Shown: positions 1 through 6,375 of the stretch, in pieces
How positions within the stretch are numbered: the first letter of the stretch is position 1
Layout: each line of letters begins with the position of its first letter
Assembly: GCA_021787655.1 (NCBI GenBank)
Contig: JAJYLM010000061.1
Coordinates: 1 to 11,537 of the forward strand
Length of the DNA stretch: 11,537 nt
Direction of reading: 5' to 3'
Source: a bacterium
GTDB lineage: Bacteria; JAMCPX01
The notes under the pieces: model-generated
Database searches by the model: none
What the model saw: only the letters and a program-made list of their open reading frames with translations
What the model was told of the DNA's origin: nothing
Translations under genes and position numbers: made by a program

Positions 1-1
1 C

Positions 2-583
2 GACGGAAGGATAGCTGATGTCTGTGAAACCGGCTTTATCGAGGGAGTTTTTCTGATACCGCAATTTGTACTTCAGGAGCTTCAATATATTGCTGATTCG
101 GCCGACCCGTTGAAGAGAACAAGGGGACGCAGGGGATTGGATATTTTGAAGCGCATGCAAAAGATGACGGACATAGAAGTCAGGGTAACGGATCAGGACT
201 TTCCCAAGATTAAAAGCGTTGATGCCAAACTGGTAGCCCTGGGCAAGAAATTGAACGCAAAGGTAATAACCAATGACTTTAATCTGAATAAAGTTGCAGA
301 ACTTCAAGGGGTTACGGTGCTCAACTTAAACCAGCTCTCGAATGCCTTAAAGCCGGTCGTCATCCCCGGTGAATTCATGAAACTCAAGGTTATCAAGGAA
401 GGCTCGGAGTCCAACCAGGGTGTTGCTTACCTCGATGACGGAACCATGGTCGTTGTCGACAATGGCAAGAGATTGATAGGCAAGACCATCGATACTGTTG
501 TAACGAGTGTTCTCCAGACAACCGCAGGCAGGATGATCTTCGCACGTCCAAAAGAAGAAAACGGGAGTGCCCAGCATCAATAA
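2..583 (+). CDS. PIN-TRAM domain protein (YacL-like), 5' partial
   Basis: The reading frame is open from the first bases of the window, so the gene begins upstream; 193 residues are visible. An internal TTG at 110 is in frame but is not the start, because the upstream codons read as typical family sequence (DGRIADVCETGFIEG, then IPQFVLQELQ). The visible part is most of a PIN nuclease-fold domain: acidic residues sit in the QEL, RRGLDIL, SVDAKL and VITNDFN motifs, followed by a C-terminal TRAM domain (about the last 70 residues, from VIPGEF to FARPKEE) that is expected to bind RNA. Full-length relatives such as Bacillus YacL carry N-terminal membrane helices and the first catalytic Asp, which would lie outside the window. 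The gene abuts ispD, as in the yacL-ispD-ispF order of Firmicutes. The family is a likely ribonuclease or RNA-binding protein whose substrate is not established; the domain call is firm and the function is not. Confidence 0.9.
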   Translation, partial: DGRIADVCETGFIEGVFLIPQFVLQELQYIADSADPLKRTRGRRGLDILKRMQKMTDIEVRVTDQDFPKIKSVDAKLVALGKKLNAKVITNDFNLNKVAELQGVTVLNLNQLSNALKPVVIPGEFMKLKVIKEGSESNQGVAYLDDGTMVVVDNGKRLIGKTIDTVVTSVLQTTAGRMIFARPKEENGSAQHQ

Positions 584-584
584 T

Positions 585-1265
585 ATGCGGGTAACAGCAC
601 TGGTTCCAGCTGCAGGCAGGGGAACAAGGCTGGGGACAACGGTTCCAAAACAGTTTATCGCATTAAACGGCAAACCTCTGCTCCTCTACAGTCTTGAGGT
701 TCTGGATAGTAGTGAGGATATCAGCGGGATCATCGTCGCAGCGCAGGCAGCCGATATCGGTACCATCAGGGACCTGGTTCGCGAGTATCGGATCAGAAAG
801 GTCGTTGATGTTGTTCAGGGCGGAGAGGAACGGACACAATCCGTGCGCAATGCTTTTCGAGCGATAGGAACTGCGGATTATGTGCTCATCCACGATGGTG
901 TACGGCCGTTTATCACCAGGGATATTGTTCAGCGCGTCCTGTCTGCCGCACGTCAGCATGGTGCTGCAATCAGTGCACTTCCTGTAACGGATACCGTCAA
1001 AGTAGCCGACGGTGACGGCAGTATTGTCAAGAACATAGACAGGCACGGGCTCTGGCTTGCGCAGACACCGCAGGTATTCAGATACAGCATCCTTGCAGAG
1101 GCATACCGGCACTACGACGAGCATCCCGTTGACATAACAGACGAATCAGGTTTAGTAGAACTGACAGGGAGTAAGGTGAAAACGGTTCCCGGCAGCATTT
1201 TCAATATTAAAATAACCCGCGAGGAAGACCTGCTCCTCGCAACCATGATAGCAGGGATGCCATGA
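585..1265 (+). CDS. ispD: 2-C-methyl-D-erythritol 4-phosphate cytidylyltransferase
   Basis: IspD transfers CMP from CTP to methylerythritol phosphate, the third step of the MEP isoprenoid pathway, in the cytoplasm. The family signatures are present in order: the N-terminal nucleotide loop VPAAGRGTRLG followed by PKQF (R15 and K22 from the ATG), QGGEERTQSVRNAF, VLIHDGVRPF, ALPVTDTVK, LAQTPQVF, and TDESGLVE near the C-terminus before IKITREEDL. At 226 residues from ATG 585 it has normal family length. I chose this ATG because it lies one base after the PIN-TRAM stop and gives the usual short lead into VPAAG. An in-frame GTG at 567 would add six residues and overlap the upstream gene by 17 bp; it has a slightly better purine-rich stretch upstream, so it cannot be excluded. 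The end overlaps ispF by ATGA, which implies translational coupling. It is not fused to IspF, unlike the bifunctional IspDF of some proteobacteria. Confidence 0.96.
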   Translation: MRVTALVPAAGRGTRLGTTVPKQFIALNGKPLLLYSLEVLDSSEDISGIIVAAQAADIGTIRDLVREYRIRKVVDVVQGGEERTQSVRNAFRAIGTADYVLIHDGVRPFITRDIVQRVLSAARQHGAAISALPVTDTVKVADGDGSIVKNIDRHGLWLAQTPQVFRYSILAEAYRHYDEHPVDITDESGLVELTGSKVKTVPGSIFNIKITREEDLLLATMIAGMP

Positions 1266-1735
1266 ACAAGGTCGGCATCGGGTATGACATCCACAGGCTG
1301 GTTGAAGGGCGAAGGCTTGTGATTGGAGGCGTCGCAATTCCGTTTGAAAAGGGCCTCCTCGGACATTCTGATGCAGATGTGCTTCTGCACGCGATCAGCG
1401 ATGCGATCCTTGGAGCGATGGCCCGCGGCGATATCGGTGTCTATTTTCCTCCGGACGATGCTGCGTACAAAGATATAGCAAGTCAGGTTATCCTCGAAAA
1501 AGCCCTTTCGATCGCGGCCGGCGAGGGATTCCAGCTTGTCAATATAGACAGCGTCATCATTGCGCAGAAACCGCATCTTTCGGAATACTATGCGCAGATG
1601 AGTGCGTCCGTCGCCCGTATGACCGGACTGCAGGCATCGTCTGTCAGCGTCAAGGCAAAAACGAACGAGGGGCTCGATGCGATCGGCAGGGGAGAGGCAA
1701 TTGCAGCCTATGCCGTTGTGTTGATGGACCACTAA
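1262..1735 (+). CDS. ispF: 2-C-methyl-D-erythritol 2,4-cyclodiphosphate synthase
   Basis: IspF cyclises CDP-methylerythritol 2-phosphate to the 2,4-cyclodiphosphate with release of CMP, two steps after IspD in the MEP pathway. At 157 residues it has standard length. The metal-binding signature is intact: GIGYDIHRL gives D9 and H11, and GHSDADVLLHA gives H43 as the third zinc ligand. D57 lies in GDIGVYFPP, the part of the family's active site that contacts substrate diphosphate. The C-terminal KTNEGLDAIGRGEAIA motif is complete. The family forms trimers with active sites at subunit interfaces. The ATG overlaps the ispD stop (ATGA), and cysS starts one base after its own stop, so expression is part of the same operon. 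Confidence 0.97.
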   Translation: MNKVGIGYDIHRLVEGRRLVIGGVAIPFEKGLLGHSDADVLLHAISDAILGAMARGDIGVYFPPDDAAYKDIASQVILEKALSIAAGEGFQLVNIDSVIIAQKPHLSEYYAQMSASVARMTGLQASSVSVKAKTNEGLDAIGRGEAIAAYAVVLMDH

Positions 1736-1736
1736 C

Positions 1737-3197
1737 ATGACCCTCAAGATCTATAACACCCTGCAGCAGTCGAAGGAGGAGTTTACGCCCCTGCGACCGG
1801 ATCATGTCGGCATGTATGTCTGCGGAGTCACCGTGTACGACCTCTGCCACATCGGTCATGCCAGGTCAGCCATCGTTTTCGACACGATCTTCCGTTACCT
1901 CCAGGCAAAAGGGTATACGGTTGATTATGTCAAAAATTTTACGGATATAGACGATAAAATCATCAACCGCGCCATCAAAGAAGGACTGACGACACGTCAG
2001 GTGTCCGATAAATACATCGAAGAATACTATAAGGACATGAACAGGCTCGGCCTGAAAAAGCCGACACATGAACCGCGGGCGACCATGCATATTCCCGACA
2101 TCATTAACCTTGTCCAGGGGCTTATCGACAGGGGACACGCGTATGAGTCCAACGGCGATGTCTATTACGCGGTGAGAAGTTTCGGACCTTATGGAAAACT
2201 CTCCGGAAAGAATATAGAGGATCTCGAAGCAGGAGCCAGGGTAGAACCCGGGGAAGCAAAACGGGACCCTCTCGATTTTGCCCTCTGGAAAAAGAGCAAA
2301 CCCGGCGAACCGTCCTGGGACAGTCCCTGGGGAAAGGGCAGGCCCGGATGGCACATAGAATGCTCGGCGATGAGCACAGCATATCTGGGGCAGAGCTTTG
2401 ATCTGCACGGCGGCGGAATGGACCTGATCTTTCCCCACCATGAGAACGAAATTGCCCAGACGGAAGGTTTGACGGACGCCCCGTTTGTCAGGTACTGGGT
2501 ACACAACGGGTTTGTCCAGATCAATAAAGAGAAAATGTCGAAATCCCTCGGTAATTTTTTTACCATCCGTGAAATCCTTGACAGGTACGAGCCACAGGCC
2601 CTGCGGTTGTTTGTGCTGATGCACCAGTACCGGAGTCCCATCGATTTCTCGGATCAATCATTGAAAGAAGCGGAAAAGGCACTGTACAGGGGATACGCAA
2701 GTTTGCGGCTGCTGCAGCAGTCTCCGGCATCCGGAAAACCAAAGCTGACGGAGGAGAAACTTGCTGCTTTTACGGAGAAGATAAAAGGGTATGAGCAGGG
2801 CTTCTATGAAGCAATGGATGACGATTTTAACACAGCGGGTGCGCTGTCCTGCCTGTTCGACTCGCTGCACCTCGTGAACACAGCACTGGGAAATGCAGGA
2901 CTTCCTCCTGACCATGCGTCAGTACAGCGGATCAGAAACTTTATGAAATCTGCATCGGACATTCTCGGTGTATTCGACAATGATCCTGCAGCATTTCTTG
3001 CCTCACGGAAAGACAAACGGCTGGCAGGACTTGGCATAACTTCTGAGGAGATCGGCCGTAAGATCGCCCAGAGAGCATCCCTGAGACAAGAGAAGAAATT
3101 TAAAGAAGCCGACGCCATACGGTCGGAACTGCTCGGCCGCGGCATAGCCATCATGGATACGCCCGCAGGTACCGTCTGGGATATAACAGAAGCCTGA
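1737..3197 (+). CDS. cysS: Cysteinyl-tRNA synthetase
   Basis: This is a class I aminoacyl-tRNA synthetase that charges tRNA-Cys, 486 residues long. The catalytic signatures are HIGH at residues 38-41 and KMSKS at 266-270. The zinc site that discriminates cysteine is complete: C29, C209 (in WHIECSAM), H234 and E238 (in PHHENE). Spacing closely matches the Escherichia coli enzyme. The C-terminal part carries the helical DALR-type region (DDDFNTAGAL) and ends with the usual GTVWDI. It begins one base after ispF and is the last gene of the plus-strand unit; a hairpin follows 22 bp downstream. A synthetase following MEP-pathway genes recalls the Bacillus yacL-ispD-ispF-gltX-cysE-cysS cluster with gltX and cysE missing. 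Confidence 0.98.
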   Translation: MTLKIYNTLQQSKEEFTPLRPDHVGMYVCGVTVYDLCHIGHARSAIVFDTIFRYLQAKGYTVDYVKNFTDIDDKIINRAIKEGLTTRQVSDKYIEEYYKDMNRLGLKKPTHEPRATMHIPDIINLVQGLIDRGHAYESNGDVYYAVRSFGPYGKLSGKNIEDLEAGARVEPGEAKRDPLDFALWKKSKPGEPSWDSPWGKGRPGWHIECSAMSTAYLGQSFDLHGGGMDLIFPHHENEIAQTEGLTDAPFVRYWVHNGFVQINKEKMSKSLGNFFTIREILDRYEPQALRLFVLMHQYRSPIDFSDQSLKEAEKALYRGYASLRLLQQSPASGKPKLTEEKLAAFTEKIKGYEQGFYEAMDDDFNTAGALSCLFDSLHLVNTALGNAGLPPDHASVQRIRNFMKSASDILGVFDNDPAAFLASRKDKRLAGLGITSEEIGRKIAQRASLRQEKKFKEADAIRSELLGRGIAIMDTPAGTVWDITEA

Positions 3198-3210
3198 TTC
3201 TGCCTGATTT

Positions 3211-3246
3211 CAAAAAAAGAAGGGGATTCCTGAACGGAATCCCCTT
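3211..3246. terminator. Rho-independent terminator between convergent operons
   Basis: An 11-bp perfect stem (AAGGGGATTCC at 3220-3230 paired with GGAATCCCCTT at 3236-3246) encloses a 5-nt loop. Read on the minus strand it is followed at once by CTTTTTTTG, a canonical intrinsic terminator for the cytochrome end of the minus-strand operon. Read on the plus strand the hairpin follows the cysS stop by 22 bp but has no U-run after it, only an A-run before it, so termination of cysS there is likely weaker. Confidence 0.85.
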
Positions 3247-3278
3247 ATGACTCAGCGTATCTGAAACGCCCTGAACTA

Positions 3279-3728
3279 TTACAGTCCGTGCTGAATCTTC
3301 GGCCACATTGTCTTAAAGTCAAAGCCTTTGAAGTTCGGACTATTCTTGTTGTGGCACTTGACGCAGACGTTGACAGGCTTTGGCGTGAGGCCTTTTGCCT
3401 CTGCTTCTTTCACGTTCTTCATGACCGGGAAAGACTTGTACTCGCTGCCTGCACCGTGGCACTCTTCACACTGCACTCCCGGGAGCTCTTTGTTGTCTCC
3501 TGTGACGTGACATTTTACACATTCAGGCTTTGCCTGATCCGCAGGTTTGAGGGCATCAAATGCCTTTGCGTGCGCAGTGTTCTTCCAAACATTGTACTGC
3601 TTCATATGACACATCTTACACTGGTTGACGCCGACATAGGTCGGTGCAGCCTGTGCAGTGTATGCCATTGCAGCGAATGCTATCATTGTTGCCAATACCG
3701 TAAAAACCCTTGTTAATTTCATCTTCAT
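3279..3728 (-). CDS. Periplasmic tetraheme cytochrome c, c554/c-prime-like
   Basis: This protein of 149 residues has a clear Sec signal peptide (basic MKMKLTR, hydrophobic stretch to residue 25, likely cleavage near AQA-AP at 27/28), so the mature protein of about 122 residues is exported. Four CXXCH heme c sites are present: CKMCH 37-41, CVKCH 70-74, CEECH 87-91 and CVKCH 122-126. The opening YVGVNQCKMCH and the following WKNTAHAKAF motif are typical of cytochrome c554/c-prime-like multiheme proteins. Besides the four heme-attachment histidines only H53 and H147 remain, so most hemes cannot be bis-histidine. The ATG at 3728 has AGGGGG six bases upstream; a second ATG at 3722 in the same frame would only trim two residues. 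It lies 9 bp behind nfnB and ends before a strong terminator, so it is the last gene of the lpd-gcvH-nfnAB unit. It probably acts as an electron carrier; its partner cannot be named from the sequence. Confidence 0.92.
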   Translation of the reverse strand: MKMKLTRVFTVLATMIAFAAMAYTAQAAPTYVGVNQCKMCHMKQYNVWKNTAHAKAFDALKPADQAKPECVKCHVTGDNKELPGVQCEECHGAGSEYKSFPVMKNVKEAEAKGLTPKPVNVCVKCHNKNSPNFKGFDFKTMWPKIQHGL

Positions 3729-3737
3729 TCACCCCCT

Positions 3738-5153
3738 TTATTTCGAATTTAAATAATTGTTAATTTCTTTTGCTGCCTGCTTGCCGTCTCCCATTGCAAG
3801 GATGACCGTGGCACCGCCCCGTACGATATCACCGCCGGCGAAAACACCGGGTTTCGTTGTTGCCGTCGTTTTCTCCTTCACGAGGATATTGCCCCACTTA
3901 TTGGTTTGGATATCGGGCGTGGTAATTGGAATCAGTGGGTTTGAACCGTTGCCGACGGCGATAACTGCCAGCTCGATATCAACGATAAACTCCGACCCCT
4001 TGACCGGCACCGGCCTTCGTCTGCCGGAGGCATCCGGTTCACCAAGCTCCATTTTTATGCATTCTACACCCTTTACCCAGCCGTTATCGTCACCGATAAA
4101 TTTCGTGGGCGCTGTTAAAAACATAAACTCTATTCCTTCTTCTTTTGCATGGTGCCGTTCTTCAAGCCGTGCAGGCATTTCATCCCAGGATCTCCTGTAA
4201 ATCAGGTATGCATGTTCCGTGCCAAATCTCTTGGCTGTTCTGACTGCGTCCATTGCAGTATTGCCGCCTCCGAAGACCGCTACGTTCTTTGCCTTAGCAA
4301 TAGGGGTGTCATATTCAGGAAACAGGTAGGATTTCATCAGGTTAGTCCTCGTGAGGTATTCATTGGCAGAATAGACCCCATTCAGGTTCTCGCCCTGTAT
4401 ATTGGTAAAAACCGGCAGTCCGGCACCGCTCCCTACGAATGCTGCATCGTAGCCCCCTCCACTGAGGAGTTCATCGAGTGTTGATGTCTTTCCGACGACA
4501 AAATCCGTGACAACCTCGACACCGAGGTTCCTGAGGTATTCTACCTCACTTCCAAGGATGCCTTTGGGCAGTCTGAATTCCGGAATACCGTATGCGAGAA
4601 CACCACCTGCTACATGGAGTGCCTCAAATACGGTAACGCTGTGCCCCATCTGGACAAGTTCCGATGCGACGGTCAGCCCCGATGGTCCGGAACCCACAAT
4701 GGCGATTTTCTTGCCTGTCGACGGTTTTTTTTCAGGCAGGGTGACCTCCCCATGTGTCCGTTCCCAGTCTGCGGCGAACCGCTCCAGATGACCAATGGCA
4801 ACAGGTGTTCCCTTCTTGCCGACCACACACACACCTTCACACTGTTCCTCCTGAGGACAAACCCGTCCGCAGATGGCTGGAAGGCTGTTGGTCTCTTTTA
4901 TCTTTTGTGCAGCTTCGGTAAACTTTCCTTCGGCGATAAGAGAGATAAACGATGGGATATTGATATTGACCGGACATCCCGCTACACAGGGGGGCTTGGG
5001 GCAAAACAGACACCTCTGCGCCTCGAGCATCGCCATGTTCGGTGTAAACCCGAAGTTTACCTCTTCAAAATTCGCTATCCGTGCAAGGGGATCCTGGGCA
5101 GGCATTTGCTGCCGCGGTATTTTCAGTCTTTCTTTTTTTTCTAACATTGCCAT
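3738..5153 (-). CDS. nfnB: NfnB-like NADPH-linked flavoprotein (GltD family; SudA alternative)
   Basis: This 471-residue protein is of the glutamate synthase small-subunit/NfnB family. The N-terminus carries eight cysteines for iron-sulfur clusters: C48, C51, C56, C60, then C95, C99, C105 and C109, with the conserved PQE (E102) that I recall as a cluster ligand in solved Nfn structures. The FAD-binding Rossmann motif is GSGPSGL at 154-160, and the NADPH-binding motif is GGGNTAMDA at 295-303, followed by YRRS at 319-322. The flavin-site ending GGDIVRGGATV follows at 440. The length matches NfnB rather than a full GOGAT partner, and no large GltB gene is present. The start is one base after the nfnA stop, so the two subunits are coupled. 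Together they would form the cytoplasmic NADH-dependent ferredoxin:NADP+ oxidoreductase, which can bifurcate electrons. The related sulfide dehydrogenase SudAB has the same architecture and cannot be excluded. Confidence 0.88.
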   Translation of the reverse strand: MAMLEKKERLKIPRQQMPAQDPLARIANFEEVNFGFTPNMAMLEAQRCLFCPKPPCVAGCPVNINIPSFISLIAEGKFTEAAQKIKETNSLPAICGRVCPQEEQCEGVCVVGKKGTPVAIGHLERFAADWERTHGEVTLPEKKPSTGKKIAIVGSGPSGLTVASELVQMGHSVTVFEALHVAGGVLAYGIPEFRLPKGILGSEVEYLRNLGVEVVTDFVVGKTSTLDELLSGGGYDAAFVGSGAGLPVFTNIQGENLNGVYSANEYLTRTNLMKSYLFPEYDTPIAKAKNVAVFGGGNTAMDAVRTAKRFGTEHAYLIYRRSWDEMPARLEERHHAKEEGIEFMFLTAPTKFIGDDNGWVKGVECIKMELGEPDASGRRRPVPVKGSEFIVDIELAVIAVGNGSNPLIPITTPDIQTNKWGNILVKEKTTATTKPGVFAGGDIVRGGATVILAMGDGKQAAKEINNYLNSK

Positions 5154-5154
5154 G

Positions 5155-5991
5155 TTAACTTACCCTTTCGTATGATTTTAAGAGTTCCAGCGACAATTTT
5201 TCTTCTTTCTGATAAACCTTGAGCCTCTGAATAAGACCAGAGAAATCAACCTGATGCGCATCGAATTCAGGACCATCCACGCATGCAAACATCGTTTTGC
5301 CGTTGACTGAGACCCTGCACACACCGCACATGCCCGTGCCGTCAAGCATGATCGGATTAAGACTGACGACCGTGGGGATTGCATAGTGTTTCGTGAGCTC
5401 TGCAACGGCCCTCATCATCGGTACCGGTCCGATGGCAAGCACCAGGTTCGGCACGAGTTTCTCGTCTATCAGCTGTTTGAGCGAGTCGGTAACAAACCCT
5501 TTGTTTGCATAACTTCCGTCATCTGTTGTCACGATAATCCTGTCCGAAGCAGCGCGCATCTCATCCTCAAGAATCAGGAGGTCCCTGGTCCGGGCCCCGA
5601 TAATACTGATGACCTCATTCCCTGCCTTCTTGAAGGCGCGGGTCGTGGGCCACGCGATCGCAGTGCCGACACCTCCGCCGATGGTTACAACCCTGCCGAA
5701 ATGTTCTATGTGCGATGGTTTTCCGAGCGGACCGACAACGTCGGCAATAAACGAACCCTCATCCATGGCGTTCAGCTTCGTCGTGGTTTTTCCGATTGCC
5801 TGGACGATAATCGTAATGGTCCCTTTTTCCCTGTCGGAATTAGCTATGGTCAGGGGGATTCTCTCTCCTTTATCATCGACCCGGATAATAACGAATTGAC
5901 CGGGTTTCTGGGATTTCGCTATGAACGGCGCCTCGATCTCTATCTGTGCAATGACCTGGGACAGTTGTTTTTTGGCGACTATTTTATTCAT
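5155..5991 (-). CDS. nfnA: NfnA-like ferredoxin-NADP+ reductase subunit (SudB alternative)
   Basis: This 278-residue protein is the FNR-like partner of the NfnB homologue. The FAD domain comes first, with RIPLTIA at 44-50, followed by the pyridine-nucleotide domain with IGGGVGTA at 104-111. The C-terminus holds a small [2Fe-2S] segment (LDGTGMCGVCRV, then FACVDGPEFD) giving C222, C225 and C237 plus D217. A three-Cys plus one-Asp cluster is the arrangement I recall for characterised NfnA. The family also includes PyrK, the dihydroorotate dehydrogenase electron-transfer subunit, but no pyrD is adjacent and nfnB is, so the Nfn/Sud assignment is favoured. The start overlaps the gcvH stop by ATGA; AAAGGA lies about nine bases upstream. 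This subunit normally handles NAD(H) while NfnB handles NADP(H) and ferredoxin. Confidence 0.88.
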   Translation of the reverse strand: MNKIVAKKQLSQVIAQIEIEAPFIAKSQKPGQFVIIRVDDKGERIPLTIANSDREKGTITIIVQAIGKTTTKLNAMDEGSFIADVVGPLGKPSHIEHFGRVVTIGGGVGTAIAWPTTRAFKKAGNEVISIIGARTRDLLILEDEMRAASDRIIVTTDDGSYANKGFVTDSLKQLIDEKLVPNLVLAIGPVPMMRAVAELTKHYAIPTVVSLNPIMLDGTGMCGVCRVSVNGKTMFACVDGPEFDAHQVDFSGLIQRLKVYQKEEKLSLELLKSYERVS

Positions 5992-6371
5992 TCTTCTGTT
6001 TCCTTTATATGAAGTTCATACTTCTCCTGCGTCAGTAAGGATTTTAATTCCTTTGGTTCGATGCCCTCAATCTCGATCAGCCAGCCGTCCCCGAGCGGAT
6101 CCTCGTTGATGATGGACGGTTCATTGGCGACGTCCTGATTGACCTCGACCACCTTGCCGGAGAGCGGTGCGATGAGATCGCTGACAGTTTTTGATGATTC
6201 TATTTCGCCGAAAGATTTTCCCTGAACGATTTTATCACCGACCTCGGGCAGCTCGATGAACAGAATATCACCGAGTTCTTCCTGGGCGTAATAAGAAATT
6301 CCGATATAGGCATGATTATTTTCCGTCGTAACCCAGAGATGGTTTTCGTTGTACCATATATCCTCAGCCAT
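5988..6371 (-). CDS. gcvH: Glycine cleavage system H protein (lipoyl carrier)
   Basis: GcvH carries the aminomethyl group and reducing equivalents on a lipoyl arm between the P, T and L proteins. At 127 residues it has canonical length. The lipoylation lysine is K61 in GEIESSKTVSDL; the preceding LGDILFIELPEVG and following APLSGKVVEVN are standard, and NEDPLGDGWL matches the family C-terminal motif. A consensus AGGAGG (6381-6386), overlapping the lpd gene end, precedes the ATG, suggesting good translation. It sits 4 bp after lpd and overlaps nfnA by 4 bp. No gcvT or gcvP is in the window, so either they lie elsewhere or this copy serves another lipoyl-linked process. Its motifs look like ordinary GcvH rather than a diverged LbpA of the sHdr sulfur-oxidation system, but I could not run the comparison. 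Confidence 0.95.
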   Translation of the reverse strand: MAEDIWYNENHLWVTTENNHAYIGISYYAQEELGDILFIELPEVGDKIVQGKSFGEIESSKTVSDLIAPLSGKVVEVNQDVANEPSIINEDPLGDGWLIEIEGIEPKELKSLLTQEKYELHIKETEE

Positions 6372-6375
6372 AGCT

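Noticed and set aside
567..1735. Fused IspDF enzyme
   Set aside because: ispD has its own stop at 1263-1265 and ispF starts in a different frame at 1262; they are coupled but separate proteins.
1866..2657. 263-codon open frame on the minus strand
   Set aside because: It is entirely antisense to cysS, whose catalytic and zinc residues are all intact in the plus frame; the antisense product has no recognisable motif.
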